A DNA stretch of 64,000 nt from Mesorhizobium sp. 65-26 (lineage in GTDB: Bacteria; Pseudomonadota; Alphaproteobacteria; Rhizobiales; Rhizobiaceae). The notes beneath the pieces were generated by a model, which worked only from the letters and a program-made list of their open reading frames with translations, was not told where the DNA came from and did no database searches. The stretch is from the NCBI GenBank assembly GCA_001899205.1, contig MKVL01000001.1:1-64000 (forward strand), written 5' to 3'. The translations under genes and the position numbers were made by a program. Positions 35,012-45,605 of this stretch are shown here, piece by piece (positions within the stretch are counted from its first letter, which is position 1; the number at the start of each line of letters is the position of its first letter).

Positions 35012-35847
35012 CACGCCGCCCTCGGCCCGGAGCCATGATTATGGGCGCCGTGGTGATGATGGTCATGGGCATGATCGTGATGATCGTGCGCGTGATCCTC
35101 GTCGTGATCGTGCCCAGCGGGTTCGCACCAGGGCGCGTTCTCCTCCCAGGCTTCGTGGAAGCGCCGTGCCCTGAGCAGGTTCTCGGGCCGCAGCGTTTCC
35201 CTCGTCTCGCCCCAGGCGACGGGCTGGCGCGCGAGCAGGAGGGTTTCGGGAAAATTCTCGCGCACCAGATCGAGGTCGTGGACGACCACCATGATCGTGC
35301 GCTCCTCGCCATGCCAGCGCTTGATGAGCTGGATGAGGTCGCCGACGGTCTTGGCGTCGACGGCATTGAAGGGCTCGTCGAGCAGGATGAGGTCGGCGTC
35401 CTGCAGGAGGACGCGGGCAAACAGCGTGCGCTGCAACTGGCCGCCGGAAAGCGTGTCGATCGGGCGTGTCTCGAAACCGCCGAGCCCGACCGCCATCAGC
35501 GCCTTGCTGACGGATTCGCGATCCTCTCGGGTGTAGCGGCCAAGCAGCCCGCGCTTCGGCCACAGGCCGAGCGAAACGAGATCCACCACGCGCGCCGGAA
35601 AGGTACGGTCGAGTTCCGATTGCTGCGGCAGATAGGCGGTGCGCACGCCTGGCGCGCGGACCACCGCGCCGGCCATCGGCTTCAGCACGCCGACAATGCC
35701 CTTCATCAGGGTCGACTTGCCGGACCCGTTCGCGCCGACGACTGCCGTCAGCGATCCCCTGCGGATGGTGCCGCTGAGGTGATGGATCGCGGGGTGGCTG
35801 TTGTAGCCAAGCGTCAGGTCACGGAAGGTCAGGCAGGCATTGGTCAT
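35011..35847 (-). CDS. znuC: Zinc ABC transporter ATPase with His-rich C-terminal tail (ZnuC type)
   Basis: This 278-residue ATPase has Walker A (VVGANGSGKSTL near residue 38), the Q-loop region TAYLPQQSELD, the signature LSGGQLQRTLFARVL, Walker B (LILLDEPF) and the switch His (VVVHDLDLV). The last 34 residues are extraordinary: 14 His in the 26 residues from 246 to 271, mixed with Asp and Ala. The tail replaces, in effect, the His-rich loop missing from the binding protein and could buffer zinc at the inner face of the transporter. It is the first gene of a znuCBA-type operon and has a Zur-like box upstream. Confidence 0.92.
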   Translation of the reverse strand: MTNACLTFRDLTLGYNSHPAIHHLSGTIRRGSLTAVVGANGSGKSTLMKGIVGVLKPMAGAVVRAPGVRTAYLPQQSELDRTFPARVVDLVSLGLWPKRGLLGRYTREDRESVSKALMAVGLGGFETRPIDTLSGGQLQRTLFARVLLQDADLILLDEPFNAVDAKTVGDLIQLIKRWHGEERTIMVVVHDLDLVRENFPETLLLARQPVAWGETRETLRPENLLRARRFHEAWEENAPWCEPAGHDHDEDHAHDHHDHAHDHHHHGAHNHGSGPRAA

Positions 35848-35892
35848 CGGACGTTCCGGGCGGGCCGCATTCAGGGGTCTTGTCGATATGTG

Positions 35893-35906
35893 ATGTTATT
35901 ACATTA
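35893..35906. promoter_or_regulatory. Zur-like box upstream of the zinc transporter operon
   Basis: ATGTTATTACATTA is identical over 14 bases to the box upstream of zigA. It lies 46 bases before the ATPase start codon. Zur would repress both units when zinc is sufficient. Confidence 0.7.
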
Positions 35907-36075
35907 GTCAACATGGCAGCCGACTCGATTGCGTCACGCGCGGTCAACTCGTCGTGTACGAAGGGGCGATGGCAAGGAGGGGGGGCTGGCCTAGGCGGTT
36001 TCGCTCCGCCCGGCCTTGCCCGAAATCAGCCCTGACTCTAAACAGGCGCGACTCTCAGAAGGAAGGAACCTCGTA

Positions 36076-36420
36076 ATGAGCATTCGTCGCATCGATGTCG
36101 GCCCGCGCATGAGCCAGATCGTCATCCACGGCAACACCGTCTACCTGGCCGGCCAGGTCGGCGAGCCCACCGGCAACGTCGCGTCCCAGACCCGCGACGT
36201 CCTGGCGACCATCGACGAATTGCTGGCCAAGGCCGGCACCGACAAGACCAAGGTCCTGCAGGCGATCATCTGGCTGGCCGACATGGGCACCTTCGCCGAG
36301 ATGAATTCGGAGTGGGACAAGTGGATCCCGCAGGGCCACACGCCCGCCCGCGCTACCGGCGAAGCCAAGCTCGCCGCTCCGGAATATCTGGTCGAGATCA
36401 TCATCACGGCGGCGCTGTAA
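36076..36420 (+). CDS. RidA/YjgF/Rid family protein
   Basis: This 114-residue protein belongs to the Rid family, trimers that deaminate reactive enamine/imine intermediates from PLP enzymes. It has the strands VIHGNTVYLAGQVGEPTG, the TRDVLATIDELLAKAGTDK helix and the family C-terminus EYLVEIIITAAL. Whether it keeps the active Arg seen in RidA proper is uncertain (GHTPARATGEAKL near residue 95 is the corresponding stretch), so it may be a Rid2- or Rid6-type member. The ATG at 36076 follows AAGGAAGG and is preferred over one at 36016. It stands alone, followed by a palindromic repeat and the convergent hutC gene. Confidence 0.88.
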   Translation: MSIRRIDVGPRMSQIVIHGNTVYLAGQVGEPTGNVASQTRDVLATIDELLAKAGTDKTKVLQAIIWLADMGTFAEMNSEWDKWIPQGHTPARATGEAKLAAPEYLVEIIITAAL

Positions 36421-36432
36421 GGCGCCTGTCTT

Positions 36433-36539
36433 CTACCTCCCCCTTGTGGGGAGGTGGGACCAAAGGTCCGGGTGGGGGGCTGCGCCGCACCCCCGCCCCG
36501 CCGCTTCGCGGCGACCCTCCCCACAAGGGGGAGGGTAAG
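36433..36539. repeat. Palindromic intergenic repeat, family A, copy 1
   Basis: The arms TACCTCCCCCTTGTGGGGAG (from 36434) and its inverted counterpart (CTCCCCACAAGGGGGAGGGT, ending near 36537) flank an inner hairpin (GGACCAAAGGTCC) and a GC-rich centre. The same element occurs at 56293-56394. The length, about 105 bases, and mosaic structure resemble RIME-like elements of rhizobia. It lies between the convergent ridA and hutC genes. Confidence 0.8.
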
Positions 36540-36544
36540 AGGCG

Positions 36545-37291
36545 CTACCCCTGCGACGGCGTGAATCTTGCCACCAGCGTGTGGCTTTCGGCCGGATAGA
36601 CGAAGCGCACGTGAGTCACCGGATGGTCGGCGCTCCAGGTGCGGCGCTCGACCACCAGGCAGGGCGCGCCTGGGTCTATATCGAGCGCATCGGCGATGTG
36701 CTCGTCAGCCGCCATGGCGCGGATTCGATGCTCGGCCTCGCTCCACGGCACGCGGCCGATCAACCAGGGGCCGGGCGCGATTTCGACGAATTCTTCCTCG
36801 GCCGCCTCGGGTACCGCCGTGAGGTTCACCAGCCGTCCCTCGAGCGCGAACGGCCGTTGACCGGCGAAATGCAGGCCCTCCAGCGCCAGCACCTGGCCGG
36901 GCGCGGCAAGTCCGAGCAGCGCGCGGTCCTCCGCGTTGCTGCGCCGTTTCAGTCGCGCAAGCCGCTCATAGCGGTAGGGAAGGCCAAGCGCCTCGACCTC
37001 GATCCTGATGTCGTGCAGTTCCAGCACCGCCGCTTGCGACTGGGGCCTCCGCACGAAGCTTCCGGAGCGACGGCGGCGCTCGATCAGCCCTGCCTTGGCA
37101 AGCTGGGACAGCGCCTTGTTCACCGTCATGCGTGAACATCTGTATTGCGCCGTCAGCTCGTGTTCGAATGGAATGCGGTGGCCGGGCGCCCAGGCGCCCG
37201 ACAGGATTTTTTCGCTGATGTCGGACAGGATGCGCTGGTGCAGCGAAATGCTCTCGCCGCTCTCCATTTCGCTTGCCTCGACCGTGCTCAT
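36545..37291 (-). CDS. hutC: Histidine utilisation repressor HutC
   Basis: This 248-residue GntR/HutC-family repressor has an N-terminal winged helix (HQRILSDISEKILSGAWAPG, then ELTAQYRCSRMTVNKALSQL) and a C-terminal UTRA ligand domain (VLALEGLHFAGQRPFALEGR near residue 127, VERRTWSADHPVTHVRFVYP near residue 220). The ligand is normally urocanate. The ATG at 37291 begins MSTVEASEMESG, five bases after the hutF stop, so the two are co-transcribed. The palindrome at 38707 between hutF and hutI is its probable operator. Confidence 0.95.
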   Translation of the reverse strand: MSTVEASEMESGESISLHQRILSDISEKILSGAWAPGHRIPFEHELTAQYRCSRMTVNKALSQLAKAGLIERRRRSGSFVRRPQSQAAVLELHDIRIEVEALGLPYRYERLARLKRRSNAEDRALLGLAAPGQVLALEGLHFAGQRPFALEGRLVNLTAVPEAAEEEFVEIAPGPWLIGRVPWSEAEHRIRAMAADEHIADALDIDPGAPCLVVERRTWSADHPVTHVRFVYPAESHTLVARFTPSQG

Positions 37292-37296
37292 CGGGA

Positions 37297-38652
37297 TCAG
37301 CCCTGTGAAAGCACCTTCATAACCTTTCGGAAGCGGTCGGCAATGACTTCGCGTCGGATATGTCGTCCACCGCTCACCTGTTTCCTGCCGTGCACCCATA
37401 CGCAGTCGACCGCGCTGCCATTGGCGAAGATCCAGGCGTCGAGGATCGCGTCGCCCGTCTTGCCGGCGAGCGAATGGTGGCGGGCGTCGAGCGAGACGAA
37501 ATCGGCTGCGCCATCGACTGCGAGTTGTGACGAACCCGCGCCCAGCGCCTGGCTTCCGCCTTCGAGCGCGGCGTCGAACAAGGCGCGGCTTGTCGAGCCC
37601 CCGGCGCGGGCCAGCACATTGCGGGCGCGGTGCGCAAGACGTTGCGAGTATTCCAACTGCCGCAGTTCGTCGGGCAGGCCGATCAGCACGTTGGAGTCCG
37701 AGCCGACGCCAAAGCGCCCGCCATTCTCGATGAAGAGCGGCGCCGCGAACGTACCGTCGCCGAGATTGGCCTCGGTGATGGGGCAAAGCCCTGCAATAGC
37801 ACCGCTTTTTGCCATGGCCACCGTCTCCGCCTCGGTCATGTGCGTTGCGTGGATGAGGCACCAGCGCTGGTCGACCTTGGCGTGGCCGAGCAGGAACTCT
37901 ACCGGCCGCGCACCGGACCATGCCAGGCAGTCTTCCACTTCCTTCACCTGCTCGGCGACATGGATATGGATCGGGCCTTCCGGCGCTAGCGCCGCCACAG
38001 CGTCGAGTTCTTCCGGCGTCGCCGCGCGCAGGCTGTGCGGCGCCACGCCGAGCACCGCTTGATTCAACGCGCGAACGCTCTCACGGCTTTTCTCAACCAG
38101 CCTCTGGAAGCGATTCACATCGTTGATGAATCGCCTCTGTCCTTCATTGGGAGCCGCGCCGCCGAAAGAGGAGTGGGCATAGAACACCGGCAGTAGCGTC
38201 AGCCCGATGCCCGTCTCCGCAGCCGCGGCCGCGATGCGCTCGGCCATTTCGGCTATATTGCCGTAGGGCGTCCCGTCGCGATCATGATGCAGGTAATGGA
38301 ACTCGCCGACGCGCGAGAAGCCGGCCTCCAGCATTTCGACATAGAGCTGCGCGGCGACCGCCTCGACCTGGTCGGGCGTCATCGTAAGCGCGAAGCGGTA
38401 CATCACCTCACGCCAGCTCCAGAAACTGTCCGCTGATGGCCCGCGCACCTCGGCCAGTCCCGCCATGCCGCGCTGGAACGCATGGCTGTGCAGGTTGGGC
38501 ATGCCCGGCAGCACGATCGCGTGGCGCTCGTCACCCGGTTGGGCGGTGCCGCCGACATCCATGGTCGTAATGCGGTCATTGTCGAAGGCGATCCTGACAT
38601 TGTCTTGCCAGCCATCGGGCAGCAGCGCCTGTTCCGCAAAGATCACCGTCAC
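37297..38652 (-). CDS. hutF: Formimidoylglutamate deiminase HutF
   Basis: This 451-residue amidohydrolase converts N-formimidoyl-L-glutamate to N-formyl-L-glutamate plus ammonia, the branch that requires HutG to finish. The zinc-binding HxH is in LPGMPNLHSHAFQRGMAG near residue 52, the next His in IHIHVAEQ near residue 230, and the late Asp in GVGSDSNV. I place the start at the GTG at 38652: it gives the family N-terminus (TVIFAEQALLPDGW) and follows CGGAGG; the longer frame upstream lies antisense to the promoter and hutI. It forms an operon with hutC. Confidence 0.93.
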   Translation of the reverse strand: MTVIFAEQALLPDGWQDNVRIAFDNDRITTMDVGGTAQPGDERHAIVLPGMPNLHSHAFQRGMAGLAEVRGPSADSFWSWREVMYRFALTMTPDQVEAVAAQLYVEMLEAGFSRVGEFHYLHHDRDGTPYGNIAEMAERIAAAAAETGIGLTLLPVFYAHSSFGGAAPNEGQRRFINDVNRFQRLVEKSRESVRALNQAVLGVAPHSLRAATPEELDAVAALAPEGPIHIHVAEQVKEVEDCLAWSGARPVEFLLGHAKVDQRWCLIHATHMTEAETVAMAKSGAIAGLCPITEANLGDGTFAAPLFIENGGRFGVGSDSNVLIGLPDELRQLEYSQRLAHRARNVLARAGGSTSRALFDAALEGGSQALGAGSSQLAVDGAADFVSLDARHHSLAGKTGDAILDAWIFANGSAVDCVWVHGRKQVSGGRHIRREVIADRFRKVMKVLSQG

Positions 38653-38706
38653 GTCCGCCTCCGAATCTGAATGGCAAGCGACAATAGCACTTGCGTCGCG
38701 TTTCAA

Positions 38707-38720
38707 TATGTATATACATA
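38707..38720. promoter_or_regulatory. HutC-type operator palindrome
   Basis: TATGTATATACATA is a perfect 14-base palindrome in the 93-base gap between the divergent hutF and hutI genes. Its core TGTATATACA matches the known HutC operator core (TGTATATACA in Pseudomonas). It lies 26 bases before the hutI start. Confidence 0.8.
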
Positions 38721-38745
38721 ATTGCCATCCTTTCAAACGGAAAAG

Positions 38746-39978
38746 ATGATGGGCGAGAAGAACGGGAAGAGCGGCCTTCGTCTCTGGCGCGACGCGCGGC
38801 TGGCGACCATGGTCGATGGCGTGGCGGGCCTGGGTATCGTGGAAAAGGGCGCTGTCGCCGTGCGTGACGGGCTCATTGCCTATGCCGGCGCCGAAGCCGA
38901 CATGCCGGCTTCGCTGGCTCAGGGCGCCGAGGCGATCGATTGCGAAGGTCGCTGGATCACGCCCGGTCTGATCGACTGCCACACCCATCTGGTCCATGCC
39001 GGCAATCGCGCCAACGAGTTCGAGATGCGCCTCGCCGGCGCCACCTATGAGGAAGTGGCCCGCGCCGGGGGCGGCATCGTCTCCTCGGTCAAGTCGTTGC
39101 GTGCCGCCAGCGAGGACGATCTGGTCGCCCAGACGCTGCCGCGCCTCGATGCGTTGATCGCCGAGGGCGTCACGTCAGTCGAGGTCAAATCAGGCTATGG
39201 TCTCGATCTGGACAATGAGAGGAAGTCGCTGCGCGCGGCCCGTCGTCTCGCCGGCGAACGGCCCGTCACGGTGCGCACGACCTTTCTCGGCGCGCACGCG
39301 CTGCCGCCGGAGGCGAAGGGTGACAAGGACGCCTTTATCGATCTCGTCGCCGAAACCATCCTTTCGGCTGTTGCCGCGGAAAAGCTTGCCGATGCAGTCG
39401 ACGGTTTCTGCGAGGGCATTGCCTTTTCGCCGGAGCAGATCGCCCGCGTCTTCGACAAGGCGAAGGCGCTCGGCCTGCCGGTGAAGCTCCACGCCGACCA
39501 ACTGTCGAACCTGCACGGCGCCGCGCTTGCCGCGCGCTACGGCGCGCTTTCAGCGGACCATCTCGAATACACCGACGAGGCCGGCGCGGCCGCGATGGCC
39601 AAGGCCGGCACCGTGGCCACGATCCTGCCCGGCGCCTACTATTTCATCCGCGAGACGAAGAAGCCGCCGGTCGAGCTGTTCCGCCGGCATGGCGTGAAGA
39701 TGGCCGTCGCCACCGATAACAATCCCGGCACCTCGCCATTGACCTCGCTGCTGCTCACCATGAACATGGCCGCGACGCTGTTCGGCATGACTGTCGACGA
39801 ATGCCTAGCCGGAATCACACGCGAGGCCGCGCGTGCGCTGGGTTTACTTGACCGCACGGGCACGCTGGAGGCGGGCAAGGCCGCCGACCTCGCCATCTGG
39901 GACATAGAGCGTCCCGCCGAACTCGTTTATCGCATGGGCTTCAATCCGCTCCATGCCCGTATCTGGAGAGGACAATGA
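38746..39978 (+). CDS. hutI: Imidazolonepropionase HutI
   Basis: This 410-residue metal-dependent amidohydrolase hydrolyses 4-imidazolone-5-propanoate to N-formimidoylglutamate. The metal-binding HxH is in [15 protein letters not shown] near residue 75, followed by SGYGL, the His in [14 protein letters not shown] near residue 246, and the Asp in [12 protein letters not shown] near residue 320. Two adjacent ATG codons (38746 and 38749) are possible starts. It overlaps hutH by four bases (ATGA), showing translational coupling. Confidence 0.95.
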   Translation: MMGEKNGKSGLRLWRDARLATMVDGVAGLGIVEKGAVAVRDGLIAYAGAEADMPASLAQGAEAIDCEGRWITPGLIDCHTHLVHAGNRANEFEMRLAGATYEEVARAGGGIVSSVKSLRAASEDDLVAQTLPRLDALIAEGVTSVEVKSGYGLDLDNERKSLRAARRLAGERPVTVRTTFLGAHALPPEAKGDKDAFIDLVAETILSAVAAEKLADAVDGFCEGIAFSPEQIARVFDKAKALGLPVKLHADQLSNLHGAALAARYGALSADHLEYTDEAGAAAMAKAGTVATILPGAYYFIRETKKPPVELFRRHGVKMAVATDNNPGTSPLTSLLLTMNMAATLFGMTVDECLAGITREAARALGLLDRTGTLEAGKAADLAIWDIERPAELVYRMGFNPLHARIWRGQ

Positions 39979-41516
39979 CCGAACTGACCCTGAAGCCCGG
40001 CAACGCGACGCTCGCCGACTGGCGCGCCATCTATCGCGGCGCCGTGCCGAAGCTGGACGATGCCTGCCGGCCGAAGATCAAGGCCAGCGCCGAGGCCGTG
40101 GCCCGCATCGTGGCCAAGGGCGAGCCGGTCTATGGCATCAACACCGGCTTCGGCAAACTGGCGAGTGTCCGCATTCCGGCCGCCGATCTCGAAACCCTCC
40201 AGCGCAACATCGTGCTTTCGCACGCCGCCGGCGTCGGCGAGCCGATGCCGGTCGCCGTCGTGCGGCTGATGATGGCGCTGAAGCTCGCGAGCCTGGCGCA
40301 GGGCGCTTCCGGCGTGCGCCCCGAGACGATCGAACTGCTCGAGGCGATGCTCGTCAACGACGTCATTCCGGTGGTGCCGGCGCAAGGCTCGGTCGGTGCT
40401 TCCGGCGACCTGGCGCCGCTCTCGCACATGACCGCCGTCATGATCGGCGTCGGCGAATGCTTCACGCCGCATGGCCGCGTCCCGGCCAAGGTCGCCTTCG
40501 TCTCGCATGGGTTGGAGCCGGTGACGCTCGGCGCCAAGGAGGGCCTGGCGCTGCTCAACGGCACGCAGTTCTCGACCGCTTTCGCGCTCGCCGGCCTGTT
40601 CGAGGCCGAGACGCTCTATCAGTCGGCGCTGGTCGCCGGCGCGCTGTCGACGGACGCCGCCAAAGGTTCCGACGCGCCCTTCGATCCGCGCATACATCTG
40701 CTTAGAAAGCATCGCGGCCAGATCGAGACGGCGGACGCCTTGCGCAATCTCATGGCCGGCAGCGCAATCCGTGAATCGCACCGCGTCGGCGACGAGCGTG
40801 TGCAGGACCCGTATTGCCTGCGCTGTCAGCCGCAGGTCATGGGCGCGGCGCTCGACGTGCTGCGCAAGGCGGCCGACACGCTGGAGACCGAAGCCAATGG
40901 CGTCACCGACAATCCGCTGATCTTCGCCGAGGACGACACCGCGCTGTCGGGCGGGAATTTCCACGCCGAGCCGGTGGCGTTTGCCGCTGACATGATCGCG
41001 CTTGCCGTCTGCGAGATCGGCTCGCTGTCGGAGCGGCGCATCGCCATGCTGGTCGATCCGGCGCTGTCCGGCATGCCGGCCTTCCTGACGCCCAAGCCTG
41101 GCCTGAACTCCGGTTTCATGATCCCGCAGGTGACGGCGGCCGCGCTCGTTTCGGAAAACAAGCAGAAGGCCTATCCGGCGAGCGTCGATTCCATCCCGAC
41201 CTCGGCCAACCAGGAGGATCACGTCTCCATGGCCGCGCATGGCGCGCGCCGTCTGCTCGGCATGATCGAGAATGCGACGGCCGTCATCGGCATCGAACTG
41301 CTGGCGGGAGCGCAAGGCTGCGATTTCCACGCGCCGCTTGCCTCGAGCGCCGCACTTGAGGCCGTTCGCGCACTGGTTCGCGCCGAGGTGCCGCATCTCG
41401 ACAATGACCGCCATTTCCACCCCGACATGGAAAAGGCGATCGCCATGGTCCGCAGCGGCGCGGCGGTGCAGGCGGCGGGCGCGGTGGCGCTGCCCACTAT
41501 CGCGGGAGCGGCATGA
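39975..41516 (+). CDS. hutH: Histidine ammonia-lyase HutH
   Basis: This 513-residue lyase removes ammonia from histidine to give urocanate, the first step of the pathway. The Ala-Ser-Gly that forms the MIO cofactor is at residues 142-144 in [12 protein letters not shown], the same numbering as in the Pseudomonas putida enzyme. Other typical segments are [11 protein letters not shown] near residue 53 and [15 protein letters not shown] (here VQDPYCLRC). The ATG at 39975 overlaps the hutI stop, and the stop overlaps the hutG start (ATGATG). Confidence 0.97.
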   Translation: MTELTLKPGNATLADWRAIYRGAVPKLDDACRPKIKASAEAVARIVAKGEPVYGINTGFGKLASVRIPAADLETLQRNIVLSHAAGVGEPMPVAVVRLMMALKLASLAQGASGVRPETIELLEAMLVNDVIPVVPAQGSVGASGDLAPLSHMTAVMIGVGECFTPHGRVPAKVAFVSHGLEPVTLGAKEGLALLNGTQFSTAFALAGLFEAETLYQSALVAGALSTDAAKGSDAPFDPRIHLLRKHRGQIETADALRNLMAGSAIRESHRVGDERVQDPYCLRCQPQVMGAALDVLRKAADTLETEANGVTDNPLIFAEDDTALSGGNFHAEPVAFAADMIALAVCEIGSLSERRIAMLVDPALSGMPAFLTPKPGLNSGFMIPQVTAAALVSENKQKAYPASVDSIPTSANQEDHVSMAAHGARRLLGMIENATAVIGIELLAGAQGCDFHAPLASSAALEAVRALVRAEVPHLDNDRHFHPDMEKAIAMVRSGAAVQAAGAVALPTIAGAA

Positions 41517-42334
41517 TGTCGGCCACTCCCTGGCTCACCGTCAGGCAGGGCACCGCGCCGCTGCTCGTATCGATCCCCCACACCGGCATCGATCTGGCCG
41601 GTATCGAGGAGCGGCTGGTCTCGACCTGGCTCGGCCAGCGCGACTGCGACTGGTGGATCGACAAGCTCTATGATTTTGCCGGCGATCTCGGCGCGACCGT
41701 CGTGCACACGGCCATTTCGCGCACCGTCATCGACGTCAACCGCGACCCGTCGGGCGTGTCGCTCTATCCCGGCCAGGCGACGACCAGCCTGTGCCCGACC
41801 GATACGTTCGACGGCGATCCGCTGTACCAGATGGGTGATGAGCCGACGCCGTCGGAGATCGATGAGCGCCGCGAGACCTATTTCGTGCCCTATCATGCCG
41901 CCCTGCAATCCGAGATCGACCGGCTGCGCGGCATGCACGAGAATATCGTTCTCTATGACTGCCATTCGATCCGCTCGGTATTGCCGCGCCTGTTCGAGGG
42001 CACGCTGCCCGTGTTCAATCTCGGCACCAATGACGGCAAGAGCACCGATCCGACATTGCAGGAAAAGGTGGCCGGCATCCTCGCTGCGACCGGCGAGAGT
42101 TGGGTGGTCAACGGCCGTTTCAAGGGCGGCTGGATCACCAGGAGTTTCGGCCAGCCGGGAAACGGCGTCCATGCGCTGCAGATGGAGCTCTCCAATCGCG
42201 GCTACATGCGCGAGCCCGCGGAAAAGGGATCACCGGAGAACTGGCCGGTGCCCTACGACCCCACATTCGCCGCGCCGATCCGGGCGACCCTGAAGACAAT
42301 TCTCGAAACCGCGATTGACTGGGCCGGGCGCTGA
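41513..42334 (+). CDS. hutG: N-formylglutamate deformylase HutG
   Basis: This 273-residue N-formylglutamate amidohydrolase releases formate and glutamate. Characteristic segments are [12 protein letters not shown] near residue 18, the DRDCDW-like [13 protein letters not shown] near residue 42, [17 protein letters not shown] near residue 72, and [12 protein letters not shown] near residue 145, which likely supplies metal ligands. Together with HutF it completes the five-step route that gives formate rather than formamide. The start overlaps the hutH stop; hutU follows after 28 bases. Confidence 0.95.
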   Translation: MMSATPWLTVRQGTAPLLVSIPHTGIDLAGIEERLVSTWLGQRDCDWWIDKLYDFAGDLGATVVHTAISRTVIDVNRDPSGVSLYPGQATTSLCPTDTFDGDPLYQMGDEPTPSEIDERRETYFVPYHAALQSEIDRLRGMHENIVLYDCHSIRSVLPRLFEGTLPVFNLGTNDGKSTDPTLQEKVAGILAATGESWVVNGRFKGGWITRSFGQPGNGVHALQMELSNRGYMREPAEKGSPENWPVPYDPTFAAPIRATLKTILETAIDWAGR

Positions 42335-42362
42335 CGCGCCGCCCCAAGCGAAAGGGACAGTG

Positions 42363-44036
<1,674 letters not shown>

Positions 44037-44040
44037 GGCG

Positions 44041-44628
44041 ATGCGTATTCTTCGTGCCGCCGACTACCGGGTCATGCCGTGGAAGAATGGCGGCGGCACG
44101 ACCACGGAAATCATGGTCTCGCCCGATGGCGCGGGGCTCGACGACTTCGACTGGCGCGTCTCGATGGCCCGCGTCGAGGGCAGTGGACCGTTTTCCAGCT
44201 TTGCCGGCATCGACCGGACCCTTTCGGTGCTGGAAGGGGAGGGCATCGCGCTCGATGTCGCCGGGCTGGCTCCCGTGCATCTGACGAGACTATCTTCGCC
44301 GTTTTCCTTCCCGGCCGATGTGGCGACCAGCGCCGAACTGCTCGCCGGCGCGATCACCGACCTCAATGTCATGAGCCGTCGCGACCGCATGCGCCACATC
44401 GTCCAGCGCATCACCCTTTCGGATGCCATCGAACTCGATCCGCAGGCGGCCATGACCATCGTCCTGCCCCTGGATGGAAACATGGCCGTGACCGGCGCCG
44501 AGACCGGTGAGATCGGGCCGCTCGACGCGCTTCTGCTCGAACGGGGCAGCGAAAAACCGCGCCTGGCGCCCGTCGGACGATGCACCTTGTTCCTTATCCG
44601 TATCGACCGGATCGCCGCTCGCCGTTAG
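44041..44628 (+). CDS. hutD: HutD/Ves family protein
   Basis: This 195-residue protein is a HutD-type double-cupin, with the family start MRILRAADYRVMPWKNGGGTT (first 20 residues) and the block DWRVSMARVEGSGPFSSFAG near residue 37. HutD is thought to limit runaway histidine breakdown, perhaps by binding formylglutamate or urocanate; no enzymatic activity is established. It begins four bases after hutU and is the last gene of hutIHGU-D. It converges on a DUF4019-type gene with a 60-base gap. Confidence 0.92.
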   Translation: MRILRAADYRVMPWKNGGGTTTEIMVSPDGAGLDDFDWRVSMARVEGSGPFSSFAGIDRTLSVLEGEGIALDVAGLAPVHLTRLSSPFSFPADVATSAELLAGAITDLNVMSRRDRMRHIVQRITLSDAIELDPQAAMTIVLPLDGNMAVTGAETGEIGPLDALLLERGSEKPRLAPVGRCTLFLIRIDRIAARR

Positions 44629-44688
44629 GCAGCGGTCAGTACAAGCGCCGTTTCACACGCCCGACCAACGCATTCTCAAAAACGATGC

Positions 44689-45249
44689 TCAAGGGTTGGC
44701 CGTCGATGGGAAGTTGGGACAGTTGCGCGATAATTCCGTCCATGCTTTGTCCAGGTCAAATTTCGACCGAGTGGTCTCAATTTTCTTTGCTGTCGCGTTG
44801 TCGATGAAGTTGCTTTCGGCGCGCATGACGTGGAAAGCTCCCCCTGAAGGTCGCTGATAGAGCACGATATATCCGCAGTGCCGGTCAATTTTTTCAAACC
44901 TGCTAGCAATATCGACCGCTGCGTAAATCCCCGGCAAAGGAGCGTCCGTCGGGTTCTTAAGCCAGGTGAATTTGAGCAGTCGCCGATCCAGCAGCGCACC
45001 GGCCTGCGCATGGAACTTTTCGCTTTGTTCTGTGAATGCCATCACCGGGATCGACGCTTTGGCGGCATCATCCATCATTTCGTATGCCCGCTCTGCGTTG
45101 CCGCTGTCGAGGAAGGAGAAATAGGTGGCAATTGCCCGTGTCGCATCCACAACCAAATCCTGCGATGGCGCAAACTCCTGCGAACGTGCTGCTTGGCCGC
45201 CCGCCAATGTCGAAACGACCAGCAACATGAAAGCTACGGCTACACGCAT
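44689..45249 (-). CDS. DUF4019-type secreted protein
   Basis: This 186-residue protein has a signal peptide (residues 1-23) and a periplasmic domain with features I associate with DUF4019: an N-terminal helix with YFSFLDSGNAERAYEMMDDA near residue 42, FTWLKNPTDAPLPGIYAAVD near residue 94, and the C-terminal GYIVLYQRPSGGAFHVMRAE. The function of the family is unknown; it is related to NTF2-like folds. It is on the strand opposite hutD and divergent from ndvB. Codon use is somewhat less GC-biased than its neighbours. Confidence 0.75.
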   Translation of the reverse strand: MRVAVAFMLLVVSTLAGGQAARSQEFAPSQDLVVDATRAIATYFSFLDSGNAERAYEMMDDAAKASIPVMAFTEQSEKFHAQAGALLDRRLLKFTWLKNPTDAPLPGIYAAVDIASRFEKIDRHCGYIVLYQRPSGGAFHVMRAESNFIDNATAKKIETTRSKFDLDKAWTELSRNCPNFPSTANP

Positions 45250-45605
45250 GATCCGCTTACCTCTTTAGCCTTCCGAACAGGCCGCGCCCCGTCGAGACCG
45301 GCAGCCATATTTTAAACAGACCACTACCAACCATTAACGGCTGTTGCCAAACATGATCGCGGCGCCGGCGAAATATCGCCCGAACCCTTGCGTGCATCAC
45401 GAAAAAGCCTGAATCCTCTCCGTCGATCCAGATGGGTCGGGGCTAAGGGGCGGTCGCCGCGAAATTTGTCGAAGAATGACGCCCTGTCGTGGTGCGGAAA
45501 CAAACTTTCGGCAAGTGCTTGGGATGCAACCAATTGCATTTGAAACGGTTTTAGGGCCATTGCCGTGGCGGTGACGCCGCTGAGTGGCCGCTTACGGAAT
45601 TTTCT
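45250..45605. promoter_or_regulatory. Upstream region of ndvB
   Basis: This 356-base region separates a divergent DUF4019 gene from ndvB and presumably holds both promoters. The part nearest ndvB is less GC-rich, but I find no convincing operator, riboswitch or open frame in it. Confidence 0.4.

Noticed and set aside
34107..35420. Long N-terminal extension of the zinc-binding-protein frame
   Set aside because: It runs through the permease and ATPase genes in a shadow frame; the signal peptide begins at 34106.
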